A stretch of 34,513 nucleotides of DNA, from IMG/VR virus record IMGVR_UViG_3300005435_000038, positions 1 to 34,513 of that record. One strand, given 5' to 3'. Source of the stretch: a virus. Below the pieces are notes generated by a model. The model was given only the letters and a program-made list of their open reading frames with translations, ran no database searches and was not told the DNA's origin. Below are positions 16,045-24,568 of the stretch, piece by piece. A program made the translations under genes and the position numbers. Within the stretch, counting starts at the first letter, position 1. The number at the start of each line of letters is the position of its first letter.

Positions 16045-16439
16045 AAGTCCTGTTGCAGCGACAGTTTCCGAATCCTGAAGGTGGCTACGACGCAGAACTG
16101 CTGAAGGTGCTGAAACAGTGGCAATTCGACCACGCCAGAGCGATCAACGCCGCGTCGACCTACTCTTATCAGACGCCGGCCGATGCTTTCTCGATCACCG
16201 TCCCGGACGTGGATTCGCTAATCCTCGATCCAGCGGGAATTCTCAATACCGGAACATTGACGCTGCCGGCGAGCGCGGACGGACATATTCTGCGCATCAC
16301 CAGCGAGCAGCCCATCCACGCGATCACGATCAATCCCAATACGGGCCAGACCGTGAAGAATGCGCCGACCTCACTGTTTGGCGGCGGCATCGGAATAGCG
16401 TTCCAACTCGCTAATTCAGTCTGGTATCGGCTCTACTAA
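16041..16439 (+). CDS. Small tail-fibre-like protein
   Basis: 132 residues, ATGA overlap with the nozzle gene. A helical start (ELLKVLKQWQFDHARAINAA) is followed by beta strands with the phrase NTGTLTLPASADGHILRI and a later THAITINPNTGQTV-like patch. These are common in phage tail-fibre trunks or caps that package short hydrophobic strands. It may form the distal needle or a fibre attached to the nozzle. The role is inferred from neighbour and composition. Confidence 0.7.
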   Translation: MKVLLQRQFPNPEGGYDAELLKVLKQWQFDHARAINAASTYSYQTPADAFSITVPDVDSLILDPAGILNTGTLTLPASADGHILRITSEQPIHAITINPNTGQTVKNAPTSLFGGGIGIAFQLANSVWYRLY

Positions 16440-16448
16440 AGGACATTT

Positions 16449-17348
16449 ATGGGCTCGTTTTTCAGCATCCCGCCGACGACCAATACCTCGACGAGCACGG
16501 CGACCGGCTTTGCCCAGCCGTACTGGAATAGCTACCTGTCGAACATGTCGCAGCTGACAGCGAACCCGATGCCGGTCTATGGCGGTTCGACGGTCGCGCC
16601 GCAGAACGGTATGCAACTGACCGCGAACGACATGGGCTACAACCTCGCCACCAACGGCAGTCCGGCGGGGAACATGGCGAACGCGCAGATCGTTAATCAG
16701 GCCGCGACCGGAGGAGGCCCCAACCCCTACGCGACGATGGCGAATCCGTACATGGGGAACAATCCGTACCTGCAACAGATGATCGGCTCGTCGAATGCCG
16801 ACATCACCAACGCGTACACGAATGCCATAGCGCCGCAGACCGACGCCGCGAATATCCGCTCCGGAGCCTATGGCGGCTCGGGCTATCAGGAGCAGACGGG
16901 ACAGAATCAATTGCAACTTGCGCGAGCCTTGGCGCAGAACACGAGCAACCTCGAAGGCCAGAACTACTACAACTCCGGGCAACTCGCTGAAAACTCGCTC
17001 AACCGGGCCACGGGAGCTTTTCAGAATCAGCAGCAGAACGCGTTGCAAGGCGCTGGACTCGGCTTGCAGAGTCAGGGCATGGACTGGAACGCGATCAACG
17101 GCCTCAATGCCCTGGGAACCCAGCAGCAGGGCAACACGCAGAATGACTTGAACGCGCAGCAGCAGTATTTCGGCAACGTCGTGCAAGCCCCGTTCCTGTC
17201 GCAGAACCTGATGGGCAACGCCATCAGTCAGGCCACCGGAGGCACAGGCACGACGACGCAGCAACTGGGATTGGGCCAGTCGTACAGCCCGTTCGGAATC
17301 GCGGGCGGCTTGGCCTCAATCATCGCGGCGCTGACCGGCGGTCACTGA
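16449..17348 (+). CDS. Candidate internal (ejection) protein 1
   Basis: 299 residues, extremely rich in Asn, Gln, Gly and Ala with almost no Lys. It contains NPYLQQMIGSSNADITNAY and RSGAYGGSGYQEQTGQNQ, a motif related to the (R)xGxYGSG segment of many podovirus internal proteins. A predicted helix (LQLARALAQNTSNLEGQNYY) follows. It ends in a hydrophobic Gly/Ala helix (FGIAGGLASIIAALTGG) that could insert into membrane. These traits fit a protein released with DNA to form a trans-envelope channel. Assignment is from motif, composition and position after the nozzle. Confidence 0.6.
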   Translation: MGSFFSIPPTTNTSTSTATGFAQPYWNSYLSNMSQLTANPMPVYGGSTVAPQNGMQLTANDMGYNLATNGSPAGNMANAQIVNQAATGGGPNPYATMANPYMGNNPYLQQMIGSSNADITNAYTNAIAPQTDAANIRSGAYGGSGYQEQTGQNQLQLARALAQNTSNLEGQNYYNSGQLAENSLNRATGAFQNQQQNALQGAGLGLQSQGMDWNAINGLNALGTQQQGNTQNDLNAQQQYFGNVVQAPFLSQNLMGNAISQATGGTGTTTQQLGLGQSYSPFGIAGGLASIIAALTGGH

Positions 17349-17349
17349 T

Positions 17350-18333
17350 ATGGCAGCGATCCCGTACTGGGGCTTTTACGCCTCCGGGAATCCGCTGACC
17401 TCGGACCCGAATCAATCGGGGACCGGCCAGCAGTTCCTGCGCGCGCTGCAACAGTACGATCCCAGTGCTTCATTCGTACAACACGCGTCGCCATACGAGG
17501 GAGACGGCGCAGGCGGTCCTGCGCAATGGAGCCTTCAATACGACGCCTCGAAATTGCCCGGCGGGGGTTTTCCGAATGCCGTCGACCTCAACCCGGACAC
17601 TTACGCACCACTGTACGGCGATACCAAGGGCCATGGCGCGCAAGGAACGGTCAATAACCCGAGTGGGGTAACGAACAGCCCCGTCTACGGACAGACCACG
17701 CCAACGTCCAATTTCACGTGGGCGAAGACGAACAACCTTGACGACATCCTCGGGCCCCTCGGCGTGCTTGGCTTTGCCTTCGGCGCGCCGTTCCTGGCGA
17801 GCGCCATGTCCGGGGGCGCGATCGGCGGCACCGCGGCGACAGGCCTGCTCGATGCGGGCCAAGCCGCCGCGCCGATCACGGACTTGAGCACGAATGCCGC
17901 GACGGACGCTGCCACGGCAGCGGGCGCCGACGCGCCGCTTGGCAGCGCCGAGTCCTCGCTGTTCGGTCCCGACGCACTGACGAGTCCCGCAAGCGCGCTG
18001 ACGGGTGCTGCGCCGATCACCGACCTCAGTACGCAGGCCGGGATTGGCGACACGCTGCGCAACCTCTTGCCGCCGGGCGTGAGCAACGCCCTAAGCGCAT
18101 TGAGCAAGATTCCAGGGGCCTTGGCTGGCGCGACTGGAGGCGGGGCGCCGAGCGGACCCGGGGGGGGCGGCTTGGGGCTGCTCTCGCCTCCCGGCGGTCC
18201 GAACGATTCGATGGGCCTGCTCAAGAGTTTCTACGCGCCGAAGATCGCCACGCCGCGCGCCCAAGCGATGCCGCAGCAAGGTCTGCTCGATCCGCGCCTG
18301 ATGGCGCTCATGCAAGGAATGCGCTATGGCTGA
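17350..18333 (+). CDS. Candidate internal (ejection) protein 2
   Basis: 327 residues, starting 1 base after the previous stop. The N-terminal third is aromatic and polar. Residues 130-175 form a hydrophobic Gly/Ala segment (GPLGVLGFAFGAPFLASAMS and beyond) that could cross a membrane. A nine-residue phrase AAPITDLST occurs twice (about residues 173 and 221), pointing to an internal duplication. The C-terminus is Pro/Gly-rich with a final Met-rich helix. No enzymatic motif. Overlaps the next gene by 8 bases. Confidence 0.55.
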   Translation: MAAIPYWGFYASGNPLTSDPNQSGTGQQFLRALQQYDPSASFVQHASPYEGDGAGGPAQWSLQYDASKLPGGGFPNAVDLNPDTYAPLYGDTKGHGAQGTVNNPSGVTNSPVYGQTTPTSNFTWAKTNNLDDILGPLGVLGFAFGAPFLASAMSGGAIGGTAATGLLDAGQAAAPITDLSTNAATDAATAAGADAPLGSAESSLFGPDALTSPASALTGAAPITDLSTQAGIGDTLRNLLPPGVSNALSALSKIPGALAGATGGGAPSGPGGGGLGLLSPPGGPNDSMGLLKSFYAPKIATPRAQAMPQQGLLDPRLMALMQGMRYG

Positions 18334-19150
18334 TCCGACGATTGCCAACTACGTCCCCCCGCAGTGGCAGGACTTCCGGTTCCCGCAGTTCAATCAGCCC
18401 GGATTCCCGTATCAGGACCAGCCGCAACAAACCGCTGCCTCGATCGCGCAGGGCAACGGCCCATTCAGCAACGGCAGTCAATACGGGCGCTGGAATGGAC
18501 TCAATAACGGCGGCTTGGGGCTGGGCTCGTCGCAAGCCCCGGCATTGTTCAATGGTCAGCCGCCGCCGATGCAATATCAACCGCCGTGGGGATCGAATCC
18601 CGGCGCAAATGCGGGTTTGCCGCCGATTCCTCCGGGCGCCCCTTCGGGCTCGCAATGGACGCAAGGGCAGCCGGGTAGTCAGCAACCGCCGATCGCGCCG
18701 GGAATGAATCTTCCCGCACTCGCTCCCGGACAATCGCCCTTTGGGGCTGCGCAGGGACCGGCGAAGGTCGCGCCTATTGCGCCTGCACCCCAAACCGCGC
18801 CGTGGAACCAGGCGCAGGGTTCGATGTGGGGCAATTCAACGGGCCCTGTAAACGTGAACAGCCTCACGCCGCAGGATCAACTCTTCGCGCAGAAGATGCT
18901 GCACATCCCCGGCATGTCGGGAATGATCGGCAACATGCTGCAAGGCTCGAATCTCGACGTGCGCAACGCCCTGTCTACCTTGGGCGGACAGGCCGATCCC
19001 TACGACAACGCGAGCCAGGTCAACAATTACGATCCATCGACCTATACCGGCCAGTTGAAGCCCTTATTCCAGCAATATTTCGCCAATAACCCGCAAGCCG
19101 TGCAGCAGGCCGCGGCAGCCGGTTACGGCAATCTGTTCGGGAGCCCGTGA
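18326..19150 (+). CDS. Pro/Gln/Gly-rich virion protein, ejection-cluster member
   Basis: 274 residues. The first 180 are low-complexity Pro, Gln, Gly, Asn and aromatic (FRFPQFNQPGFPYQDQPQQT and similar), so largely disordered. The last 90 look folded (LTPQDQLFAQKMLHIPGMSG, then NMLQGSNLDVRNALSTLGGQ) and end in helices with NPQAVQQAAAAGYGN. No family recognised. Position and composition place it with the internal proteins. It ends in TGATG with the next gene. Confidence 0.6.
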   Translation: MADPTIANYVPPQWQDFRFPQFNQPGFPYQDQPQQTAASIAQGNGPFSNGSQYGRWNGLNNGGLGLGSSQAPALFNGQPPPMQYQPPWGSNPGANAGLPPIPPGAPSGSQWTQGQPGSQQPPIAPGMNLPALAPGQSPFGAAQGPAKVAPIAPAPQTAPWNQAQGSMWGNSTGPVNVNSLTPQDQLFAQKMLHIPGMSGMIGNMLQGSNLDVRNALSTLGGQADPYDNASQVNNYDPSTYTGQLKPLFQQYFANNPQAVQQAAAAGYGNLFGSP

Positions 19151-20952
19151 TGGCAGGTCTTCTCGGCATCGACGACTCGTCCGACATCGGCCAGCAGCTA
19201 CAGGGCCTGCTTTCGGGATTGGGACCGTCGGACGCTGATCGCGCGACGGCCAAGCAGATGGCGCTCCTCAATCTCGGCGCGAGTCTGCTCGGTGCGCGGC
19301 GCGGCTACGAGATGGGGACGATCAGCCAAGCCATTCCGCAGGCGATGGGGACGTACACGAATACGCTCACGCAGCTTCCCAAGCTGCGCGCGGAACAACT
19401 GCAAGGTGTTATTCCGCTGATGCAGCTGATCCAGCAGCAGCAGCAGATGAAGCGCATGAGCGACGCCCTCGGCGCGCCGAACGCGAGTCCAAACATACCC
19501 ACGCAAGACGGCGCGCCGTCGCCATTCCAGCAGCCGGGCGGCGCGGCAGCGTCGTTCGGCGCAGCACTGGGGTCGCCGCAACCAGCGCCAGCTACGCTGC
19601 CGACGCAAGTGCCAATTCCCGGCGCGATCTCGCCGCAGCAGACGCAATACAACGCTTTGGCGAACGCGAACATCATTGGCATGGCGGGCGGTCGCCCGGA
19701 CATGTCGGCGGCGATCAAGGCCAAATTCCCGACGCCGGTCAGCGGCAGACCGGGCGGTTACATGGTGAATCCCGTCACGATGCAAGCGACGCTGATGCCG
19801 AAATTCCCCGAAGGGACGGACGCGACGCAGAATGCCGACGGTACGTGGTCGACGCGGCCTATTTCCGGTGCGCTGCCGGCGATTGCTGCCGCTGCCGGGG
19901 CGCAAGCGGGGGGTGCGGAAGCGGGCAAGTTCCCGTATCAGATCGTCGACGCGCTCGGTCCCAACAACGAGCCGATCAAGGGCTACGCCTCCCAGGTGTT
20001 CGGACAGCCTCCCGGTGCGCAACCGCGCGGCCCGCAAACACAACCGCAGCAACCGCAGCAACCGCAGCGCAGCGTCACCTTCGCGCCGACGCTCTCGCCG
20101 CAACAACGCGCCGCAGCGATGGCGGATGCGCAGCGGTCGGGTTATCCGCAGATGGGCTATCAGATGCCGCCCATGCAAGCGGCGCAAACGCCGCCCGTGC
20201 AAGCGCCGTCGCTTGGAACGCCGACGCTCGGAACGGGCGTCGTAACGGGTGCGGGGCCGCTCGCCGTCAAAGCCGGCGAAGCCAACATCGAGACCGGCGC
20301 GAAGCTGCAACAGGGCTTCAACGCCGAGAATCAGGGACAGGCGAGCAAGCAACTGGAAGAATTGCAGGCGGCGCGGCCGATCGCGTACAAGGTTCTAAGT
20401 TCGCTCGACAACCTGGAGCGCACCGATCAGAAAGGCATCTACACCGGCACGCCGCAAGCCATTTATAAAGACGCGGCAATGTGGACGAACTCTCTATTGC
20501 AGCCGTTCGGGGTGCAGATCGATACCAGCAAGATCACCAACTCCGACACCTACGATGCGGCGCTGCAAACGCTGGTGCGCGGCGGACTAAAGCAATTTCC
20601 CGGCGGCCGCATCTTCCAGTCGGAATTTACCTCGGCCCTGCGTTCCATGCCATCGGCCGCGACGACACCGGAAGGCCGAGCAGCCATTCGCGCGCAGATC
20701 GGCTCCGCCGCCTTGGACACGATCAATCAGCTCAACAGTGCGCAGGCGGCAAATAGTCCGGCTGGCTTGCAGAATTGGATTCCTCCAGCACCGATCACAC
20801 CACAGAACTATTGGCAGATGCGCCCGCAAGTCATGGGGCTGAAACCGCGTTCGGGACTGAACGCGACGCAGACCTATGACGTGAATAATCTGCTCAAGTC
20901 GGGCAATCCGAACGCGATCCGCAAAGTGATATTGGGCGGCTTCACGCAATGA
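19150..20952 (+). CDS. Candidate internal (ejection) protein 3
   Basis: 600 residues. ATG 19150 is chosen because it shares a base with the previous stop; a GTG one codon earlier is possible. The N-terminus is helical (MALLNLGASLLGARRGYEMG, then TLTQLPKLRAEQLQGVIPL) with a glutamine run. The middle is Pro/Gln/Ala-rich and includes three 9-base tandem copies encoding QPQ. The C-terminal 220 residues look folded (QASKQLEELQAARPIAYKVL, SLDNLERTDQKGIYTGTPQA, FPGGRIFQSEFTSALRSMPS). It resembles large internal core proteins of short-tailed phages in size and place. The next gene starts in its stop codon (ATGA). Confidence 0.6.
   Translation: MAGLLGIDDSSDIGQQLQGLLSGLGPSDADRATAKQMALLNLGASLLGARRGYEMGTISQAIPQAMGTYTNTLTQLPKLRAEQLQGVIPLMQLIQQQQQMKRMSDALGAPNASPNIPTQDGAPSPFQQPGGAAASFGAALGSPQPAPATLPTQVPIPGAISPQQTQYNALANANIIGMAGGRPDMSAAIKAKFPTPVSGRPGGYMVNPVTMQATLMPKFPEGTDATQNADGTWSTRPISGALPAIAAAAGAQAGGAEAGKFPYQIVDALGPNNEPIKGYASQVFGQPPGAQPRGPQTQPQQPQQPQRSVTFAPTLSPQQRAAAMADAQRSGYPQMGYQMPPMQAAQTPPVQAPSLGTPTLGTGVVTGAGPLAVKAGEANIETGAKLQQGFNAENQGQASKQLEELQAARPIAYKVLSSLDNLERTDQKGIYTGTPQAIYKDAAMWTNSLLQPFGVQIDTSKITNSDTYDAALQTLVRGGLKQFPGGRIFQSEFTSALRSMPSAATTPEGRAAIRAQIGSAALDTINQLNSAQAANSPAGLQNWIPPAPITPQNYWQMRPQVMGLKPRSGLNATQTYDVNNLLKSGNPNAIRKVILGGFTQ
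20041..20067 (+). repeat. 9-base tandem repeat (CAACCGCAG) x3
   Basis: Three perfect copies, in frame, encoding Gln-Pro-Gln units within the disordered middle of the surrounding gene. Confidence 0.75.
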
Positions 20953-22706
20953 CCGACGACGACGTCGCGGCAGCACTGGCACGTCTACAGGCTGCGCCAT
21001 TGCCTGACGGTGGACCGCAGTCGGTCCCGCAGCCGGACATCGGCGCATCGCTGGCACGCCTGGGATTGCAGCCGAAGGCGGTCCCGCCAGCGCCACGGCA
21101 ACCGCCGCTTGCGCCGGCGATCGCGCAAGAGGTTCCTCTGATTGCGCTGGGTCACTGGTTCGACCGCATGGCGGCAGGCGCGCGGCAGAAGGTGAACGCG
21201 ATCCCCTACATCGGGCCGAGTATCGCCAACGGCATCGATAGGGCAAACGACGCGCTGGGAATGGCGCCGGTCCCGTCGATCGATCCCGCCGTGCAGCAGG
21301 CGAACGAGGACGAATACGCGAAACTCCAGCAACAGCGACCGCTCGGGACCGCCATCGGCGACGCGGCAGGCGTAGGCGCCGCAAAGACGCCGCTGGGCAT
21401 GGGAATGCTGGGCGCTTTGGAATACGGAACGCCGGGGCAAAGCGCGCTTCGCGGCGCGGTTAATCTCGGCGGTGGACTCGCCGGTATGGGACTCGCCGGT
21501 CTGTTCGGCGTCGCGGCGCGCGGGGCGGCTCCGGTCAATCCTACGATTCAGGCGGCGCAGGATTTCGCCAATGCCAACGGCGGCGTTCTTACCCGAGGCC
21601 AGTTGAGCGGGAGCGCGTTCACGCAACGGCTGGAAAAGATGCTCGCCTCACTCCCCGGATCGAGCGGCTTCTACAAGAACGCGGGGCAGGCCAATGCACA
21701 GGCGGCGACGACGGGACTAGAGGCCGTTACCGGGGGCAATGCTGGCAATCTGATCCAGCAGGCGGGTGCTGGACGCACGCTCAACGTCGATCAGCCGCTG
21801 ATTGACGATCTGCGTAACGTAAGTCAGGGATTCACCGGCGTTGCCGATCGCGACGCGCCGAATGGCGCCCTGAAGACCGTCGAACAGTACATCGGATCGC
21901 AGACGCCCAATCCCGCCATTGCCGGCTTTGCGCCCGGAGCTCGATCCCAAGCGATTGCGCAAGGCGTGCCGGAGTTCGTCGGTGGCACAACGCCTAAATA
22001 CGCGGTCGGTGACACGATGCCGATGGTCGGCAACTACGGCGATTTCAACAACTATCAAGGGCTGCGCTCCTTGTATGGCTATCGCGCGCAGTCCGGCGAC
22101 CCAGCGGACAAGGCGGCCTACAACTTAATTCAGGACGCCTTCGACAACGCTGCGCAGCGTTCGCTCGTCGCGCAGGGCGCTGACCCGTCGACGATGCAAA
22201 CCGTTCAGCAAGCCTATGCCGCGCAGAAAATCGCGCAGCCTGCGCGAGCCGTGGATGCGAACGGGAACGTCACTTACGATCCGACGAAGTTGGCGACAGC
22301 GGTCGCCAAGATGGACGCTAAAAAGCCGGGAATGATCGACAACCTCGGCAGCGCAGGCCAGCAGTTGCGGCAACTCGCGGCGTTTGGTCAGGTCGCCACG
22401 CCACTGAAGTCGAGCGGCACGGCGGAGGGCAACATCGCGGGCCATCTGGCAACCGGGGGCCTCGGTTTGCTGGCCGGCGGCATGGGTGACCTTCTGACGG
22501 ACGGTGGCCTGCTGCATCACGCGGGTGCCGCCCTGACCGGAGCTGCGAGCCTGTACGCGATGCCGCGCCTCGTCAATGCCGCGGTGCAGGGCACGCGCAA
22601 CGGCATACCCCTGCTGCGCAATATCGATCCGGAAATCTCCGCGATGCTTACGCGCGGCGTGACCGGACTACTCGGCGCAACCCCCAGCGCAGTGTATGGC
22701 CGATGA
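20949..22706 (+). CDS. Candidate internal (ejection) protein 4, membrane-active C-terminus
   Basis: 585 residues, ATGA overlap with the previous gene. The first 30 residues repeat a short unit (VAAALARLQAAP and IGASLARLGLQP). Gly-rich hydrophobic stretches occur at about residues 145-205 and again near the end (GGLGLLAGGMGDLLTDGG, then AALTGAASLYAMPRLVNAAV), suggesting membrane insertion during DNA ejection. The central part is polar, with NNYQGLRSLYGYRAQSG and PSTMQTVQQAYAAQKIAQPA. This is the last gene of the virion block. A leftward membrane-protein gene overlaps its final 59 bases on the other strand. Confidence 0.6.
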   Translation: MTDDDVAAALARLQAAPLPDGGPQSVPQPDIGASLARLGLQPKAVPPAPRQPPLAPAIAQEVPLIALGHWFDRMAAGARQKVNAIPYIGPSIANGIDRANDALGMAPVPSIDPAVQQANEDEYAKLQQQRPLGTAIGDAAGVGAAKTPLGMGMLGALEYGTPGQSALRGAVNLGGGLAGMGLAGLFGVAARGAAPVNPTIQAAQDFANANGGVLTRGQLSGSAFTQRLEKMLASLPGSSGFYKNAGQANAQAATTGLEAVTGGNAGNLIQQAGAGRTLNVDQPLIDDLRNVSQGFTGVADRDAPNGALKTVEQYIGSQTPNPAIAGFAPGARSQAIAQGVPEFVGGTTPKYAVGDTMPMVGNYGDFNNYQGLRSLYGYRAQSGDPADKAAYNLIQDAFDNAAQRSLVAQGADPSTMQTVQQAYAAQKIAQPARAVDANGNVTYDPTKLATAVAKMDAKKPGMIDNLGSAGQQLRQLAAFGQVATPLKSSGTAEGNIAGHLATGGLGLLAGGMGDLLTDGGLLHHAGAALTGAASLYAMPRLVNAAVQGTRNGIPLLRNIDPEISAMLTRGVTGLLGATPSAVYGR

Positions 22707-22854
22707 GCCAGCCCACGTTGTAGAGCGGTCCAAATAGGTATTTCTCGGCGCGCGGGAAGAATCTCCGCGTCAGCCACAGCGGGACCGCGAACACCAACAC
22801 CCAGAACGTCGGGGCCAGCGCAGCGGCGATAAAGCGTGCGGCGTAATTCTCCAT
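22648..22854 (-). CDS. Small membrane protein on opposite strand
   Basis: 68 residues, reading leftward in the middle of the rightward late operon. The start ATG (22852-22854) is preceded by a strong AAGGAG at normal spacing, much better than chance. Residues 6-29 form a transmembrane helix (RFIAAALAPTFWVLVFAVPL), followed by an Arg-rich cytoplasmic tail with a second weak hydrophobic patch (FGPLYNVGWLIGHTL). Small proteins of this look occur in phages, but I know no function. Its last 59 bases are antisense to the end of the 585-residue gene. Its ribosome-binding site lies in the hairpin 22856-22875. Candidate holin-like or regulatory membrane protein. Confidence 0.65.
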   Translation of the reverse strand: MENYAARFIAAALAPTFWVLVFAVPLWLTRRFFPRAEKYLFGPLYNVGWLIGHTLRWGLRRVVRSRRA

Positions 22855-22855
22855 G

Positions 22856-22875
22856 AACGCTCCTTCGGGGGCGTT
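22856..22875 (+). terminator. UUCG hairpin between virion and lysis genes
   Basis: An 8-bp stem AACGCTCC/GGGGCGTT (one U-G pair) with a TTCG loop is followed by TCTACTTT, so it may end or attenuate rightward transcription. On the other strand the same sequence contains the Shine-Dalgarno AAGGAG of the leftward membrane-protein gene. Confidence 0.6.
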
Positions 22876-22894
22876 TCTACTTTAAGGGCTGCCG

Positions 22895-23143
22895 ATGGAT
22901 TTGCAAACGTTTTTCAACGTTGGCAGCGCGATCCTCATCGTCATCGTCGGCGGCTATATCCGTTTCGTGCAAGGACAACTGCATGACGCGCGTGACGATC
23001 AGAAGGAACTCACTGCCAGCATGACGGCGTTTCGCATCGAGGTCGCCAAAGAATACGTCACTCATGCCGATCTTAGACGCATCGAGGACGCCCTTGTTCG
23101 CATCGAAGCGAAGATCGATGTCAAGGCCGACCGCGTTCCATGA
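22895..23143 (+). CDS. Membrane-anchored coiled-coil protein of lysis region
   Basis: 82 residues. Residues 5-25 form a transmembrane segment (TFFNVGSAILIVIVGGYIRF). Residues 28-80 form a charged helix with YVTHADLRRIEDALVRIEAK, a motif common in small phage proteins encoded beside lysozyme and holin genes, whose precise role is not settled. AAGGG lies 6 bases before the ATG. It begins the coupled operon (ATGA with the next gene). It could tether lysis components or act as an accessory holin. Confidence 0.75.
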   Translation: MDLQTFFNVGSAILIVIVGGYIRFVQGQLHDARDDQKELTASMTAFRIEVAKEYVTHADLRRIEDALVRIEAKIDVKADRVP

Positions 23144-23541
23144 TACCCCGCGGCCTGCGCAACAACAATCCCGGCAATGTCAGGGCAGTAAACGGAGTCA
23201 CGTGGGTCGGACAGATAGGTGTTGACGACGAGGGATTCTGCATCTTCGACACGATGGAAAACGGCATCCGCTGTCTCGCAAAAGTCCTTCTGGCCTATCA
23301 GTCCAGACATGGACTTTTGACCCTCCGAGGTCTCATCAACCGCTGGGCGCCGCACACGGAAAACGATACCGATGCCTATATCGAGGACGTGTGCCACTTC
23401 TGCTGTGCTTCACCGGACAACCCGTACACGCTGACGCCTTCCCGACTGCTGTCATTGGTCAGCGCCATCATCAAGCACGAGAACGGCACGAGTCTCCCCC
23501 CGGACGTAGTCCTCGCGGGTGTGGACGCGGCATTCCTGTGA
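23140..23541 (+). CDS. Lysozyme-like protein (GLRNNNPGN family), endolysin candidate
   Basis: 133 residues. The N-terminal RGLRNNNPGNVRAVNGV, the central FDTMENGIRCLAKVLLAYQS and RWAPHTENDTDAYIEDV define a phage family often annotated as structural lysozyme or transglycosylase-like. The expected target is peptidoglycan. No signal peptide is present, so release would need a holin. This is the only peptidoglycan-degrading candidate in the lysis cluster. The canonical T4-lysozyme and SLT catalytic signatures are not evident, so enzymatic activity is inferred. ATGA overlap upstream, GTGA downstream. Confidence 0.7.
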   Translation: MIPRGLRNNNPGNVRAVNGVTWVGQIGVDDEGFCIFDTMENGIRCLAKVLLAYQSRHGLLTLRGLINRWAPHTENDTDAYIEDVCHFCCASPDNPYTLTPSRLLSLVSAIIKHENGTSLPPDVVLAGVDAAFL

Positions 23542-23807
23542 TTCCGCTTCTTTCGCGGGAGGACGTCGCCGAACTGATCATGACCTGTGACGACGTCAAG
23601 GAACGCATGACGGCGCGCAGGGTTTACAGCCGCAAGGCCGATGGAACGGTTCCCTTGGGAACGATGACATGCGGAGAGCTAATCGCGATGAGCAGAGGGC
23701 TTATGTTGCTCGTATGGCAGCAATACCCGGAACTCGCAGACCCGGCAGAGGTTGAGCAGCTTATTCGCAGCGCGGCCGTGCGCGGAGCGGGAGGGGCGGT
23801 CAATTAA
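23538..23807 (+). CDS. Small phage protein, unknown
   Basis: 89 residues from GTG 23538, overlapping the lysozyme-like stop. The same frame is open further upstream, but that part shadows the previous gene. Predicted helical, with REDVAELIMTCDDVKERMTA, a polar turn, then CGELIAMSRGLMLLVWQQYP. The final part is Ala/Arg/Gly-rich. No membrane segment of full length. No family recognised. Confidence 0.65.
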   Translation: MIPLLSREDVAELIMTCDDVKERMTARRVYSRKADGTVPLGTMTCGELIAMSRGLMLLVWQQYPELADPAEVEQLIRSAAVRGAGGAVN

Positions 23808-23809
23808 TC

Positions 23810-24568
23810 TTGAAACTTCTGCTGCTGGACATAGAGACGGCGCCGAACCTGGTCCATGTGTGGGGACTTTATCAGCAAAACGTAGGCGTCAATCAGATCA
23901 TCGATTCCGGCTATGTCATGTGCTGGGCGGCGAAATGGTACGGCGAAAAGGAACTGGTATTTGATTCGATACACCGCAGCAGGCCGAAGAGCATGCTGGG
24001 CCGCGTTCACAAGCTCATCGGGCAGGCAGATGCGTTGGTTCACTACAACGGCACCAGCTTTGACGTGCCAACGCTCAACAAGGAATTCCTCATCTACGGC
24101 CTCAAGCCGCCGGCCCCTGCAAAGCAAATCGATTTGTACCGGGTTGCCAAGCGTCAATTCCGCTTCCCGTCAAAGAAGCTCGAATACATAGCGAAATCAC
24201 TAGGGCTGGGCGAGAAGACGCGCCATGAGGGGCACGAACTGTGGATCAAGTGCATGGCGAAAGACCCCGAGGCGTGGGAGCGCATGGAGCAGTACAACCG
24301 CAACGACGTTGTGCTGCTCGAGCGCGTCTATCAGCGCATGTTGCCGTGGATCAATCAGCATCCTAACCACGGCGTCTATGACGAGCCCGGCATTCCCGTA
24401 TGTCCCAATTGCGGCTCGGGTCATCTGCAACGCCGCGGCTTCTCGCGCACGCAGGTAAACAAATACGCGAGATACCAATGCCAGGAGTGCGGTTCATGGA
24501 CGAAGGAAGCGGGGTCGGAACTGGCGAAAGAGGACCGTCAATTGATTATGCGTCGGGACATCGGATGA
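23810..24568 (+). CDS. DEDD 3'-5' exonuclease with C-terminal zinc ribbon
   Basis: 252 residues from TTG 23810, 2 bases after the previous stop. Residues 1-185 are an RNase H-like DEDD exonuclease of the YprB/DnaQ type: LLDIET gives Asp7 and Glu9, HYNGTSFDVPTLNKEF gives Asp85, and YNRNDVVLLERVY gives Tyr162 and Asp166. Residues 198-227 add a zinc ribbon with Cys198, Cys201, Cys224 and Cys227, the type seen at the ends of transposases and DNA-binding proteins. The enzyme should degrade single-stranded DNA or RNA 3' ends. It is unusual between lysozyme and holin genes. Host DNA turnover or nucleotide recycling is a reasonable guess. Confidence 0.8.
   Translation: MKLLLLDIETAPNLVHVWGLYQQNVGVNQIIDSGYVMCWAAKWYGEKELVFDSIHRSRPKSMLGRVHKLIGQADALVHYNGTSFDVPTLNKEFLIYGLKPPAPAKQIDLYRVAKRQFRFPSKKLEYIAKSLGLGEKTRHEGHELWIKCMAKDPEAWERMEQYNRNDVVLLERVYQRMLPWINQHPNHGVYDEPGIPVCPNCGSGHLQRRGFSRTQVNKYARYQCQECGSWTKEAGSELAKEDRQLIMRRDIG

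Noticed and set aside
19198-20352. 384-residue leftward open frame
   Set aside because: Arg/Leu-rich composition typical of the antisense of a Gln/Ala/Gly-rich gene, no motif and no start signal.
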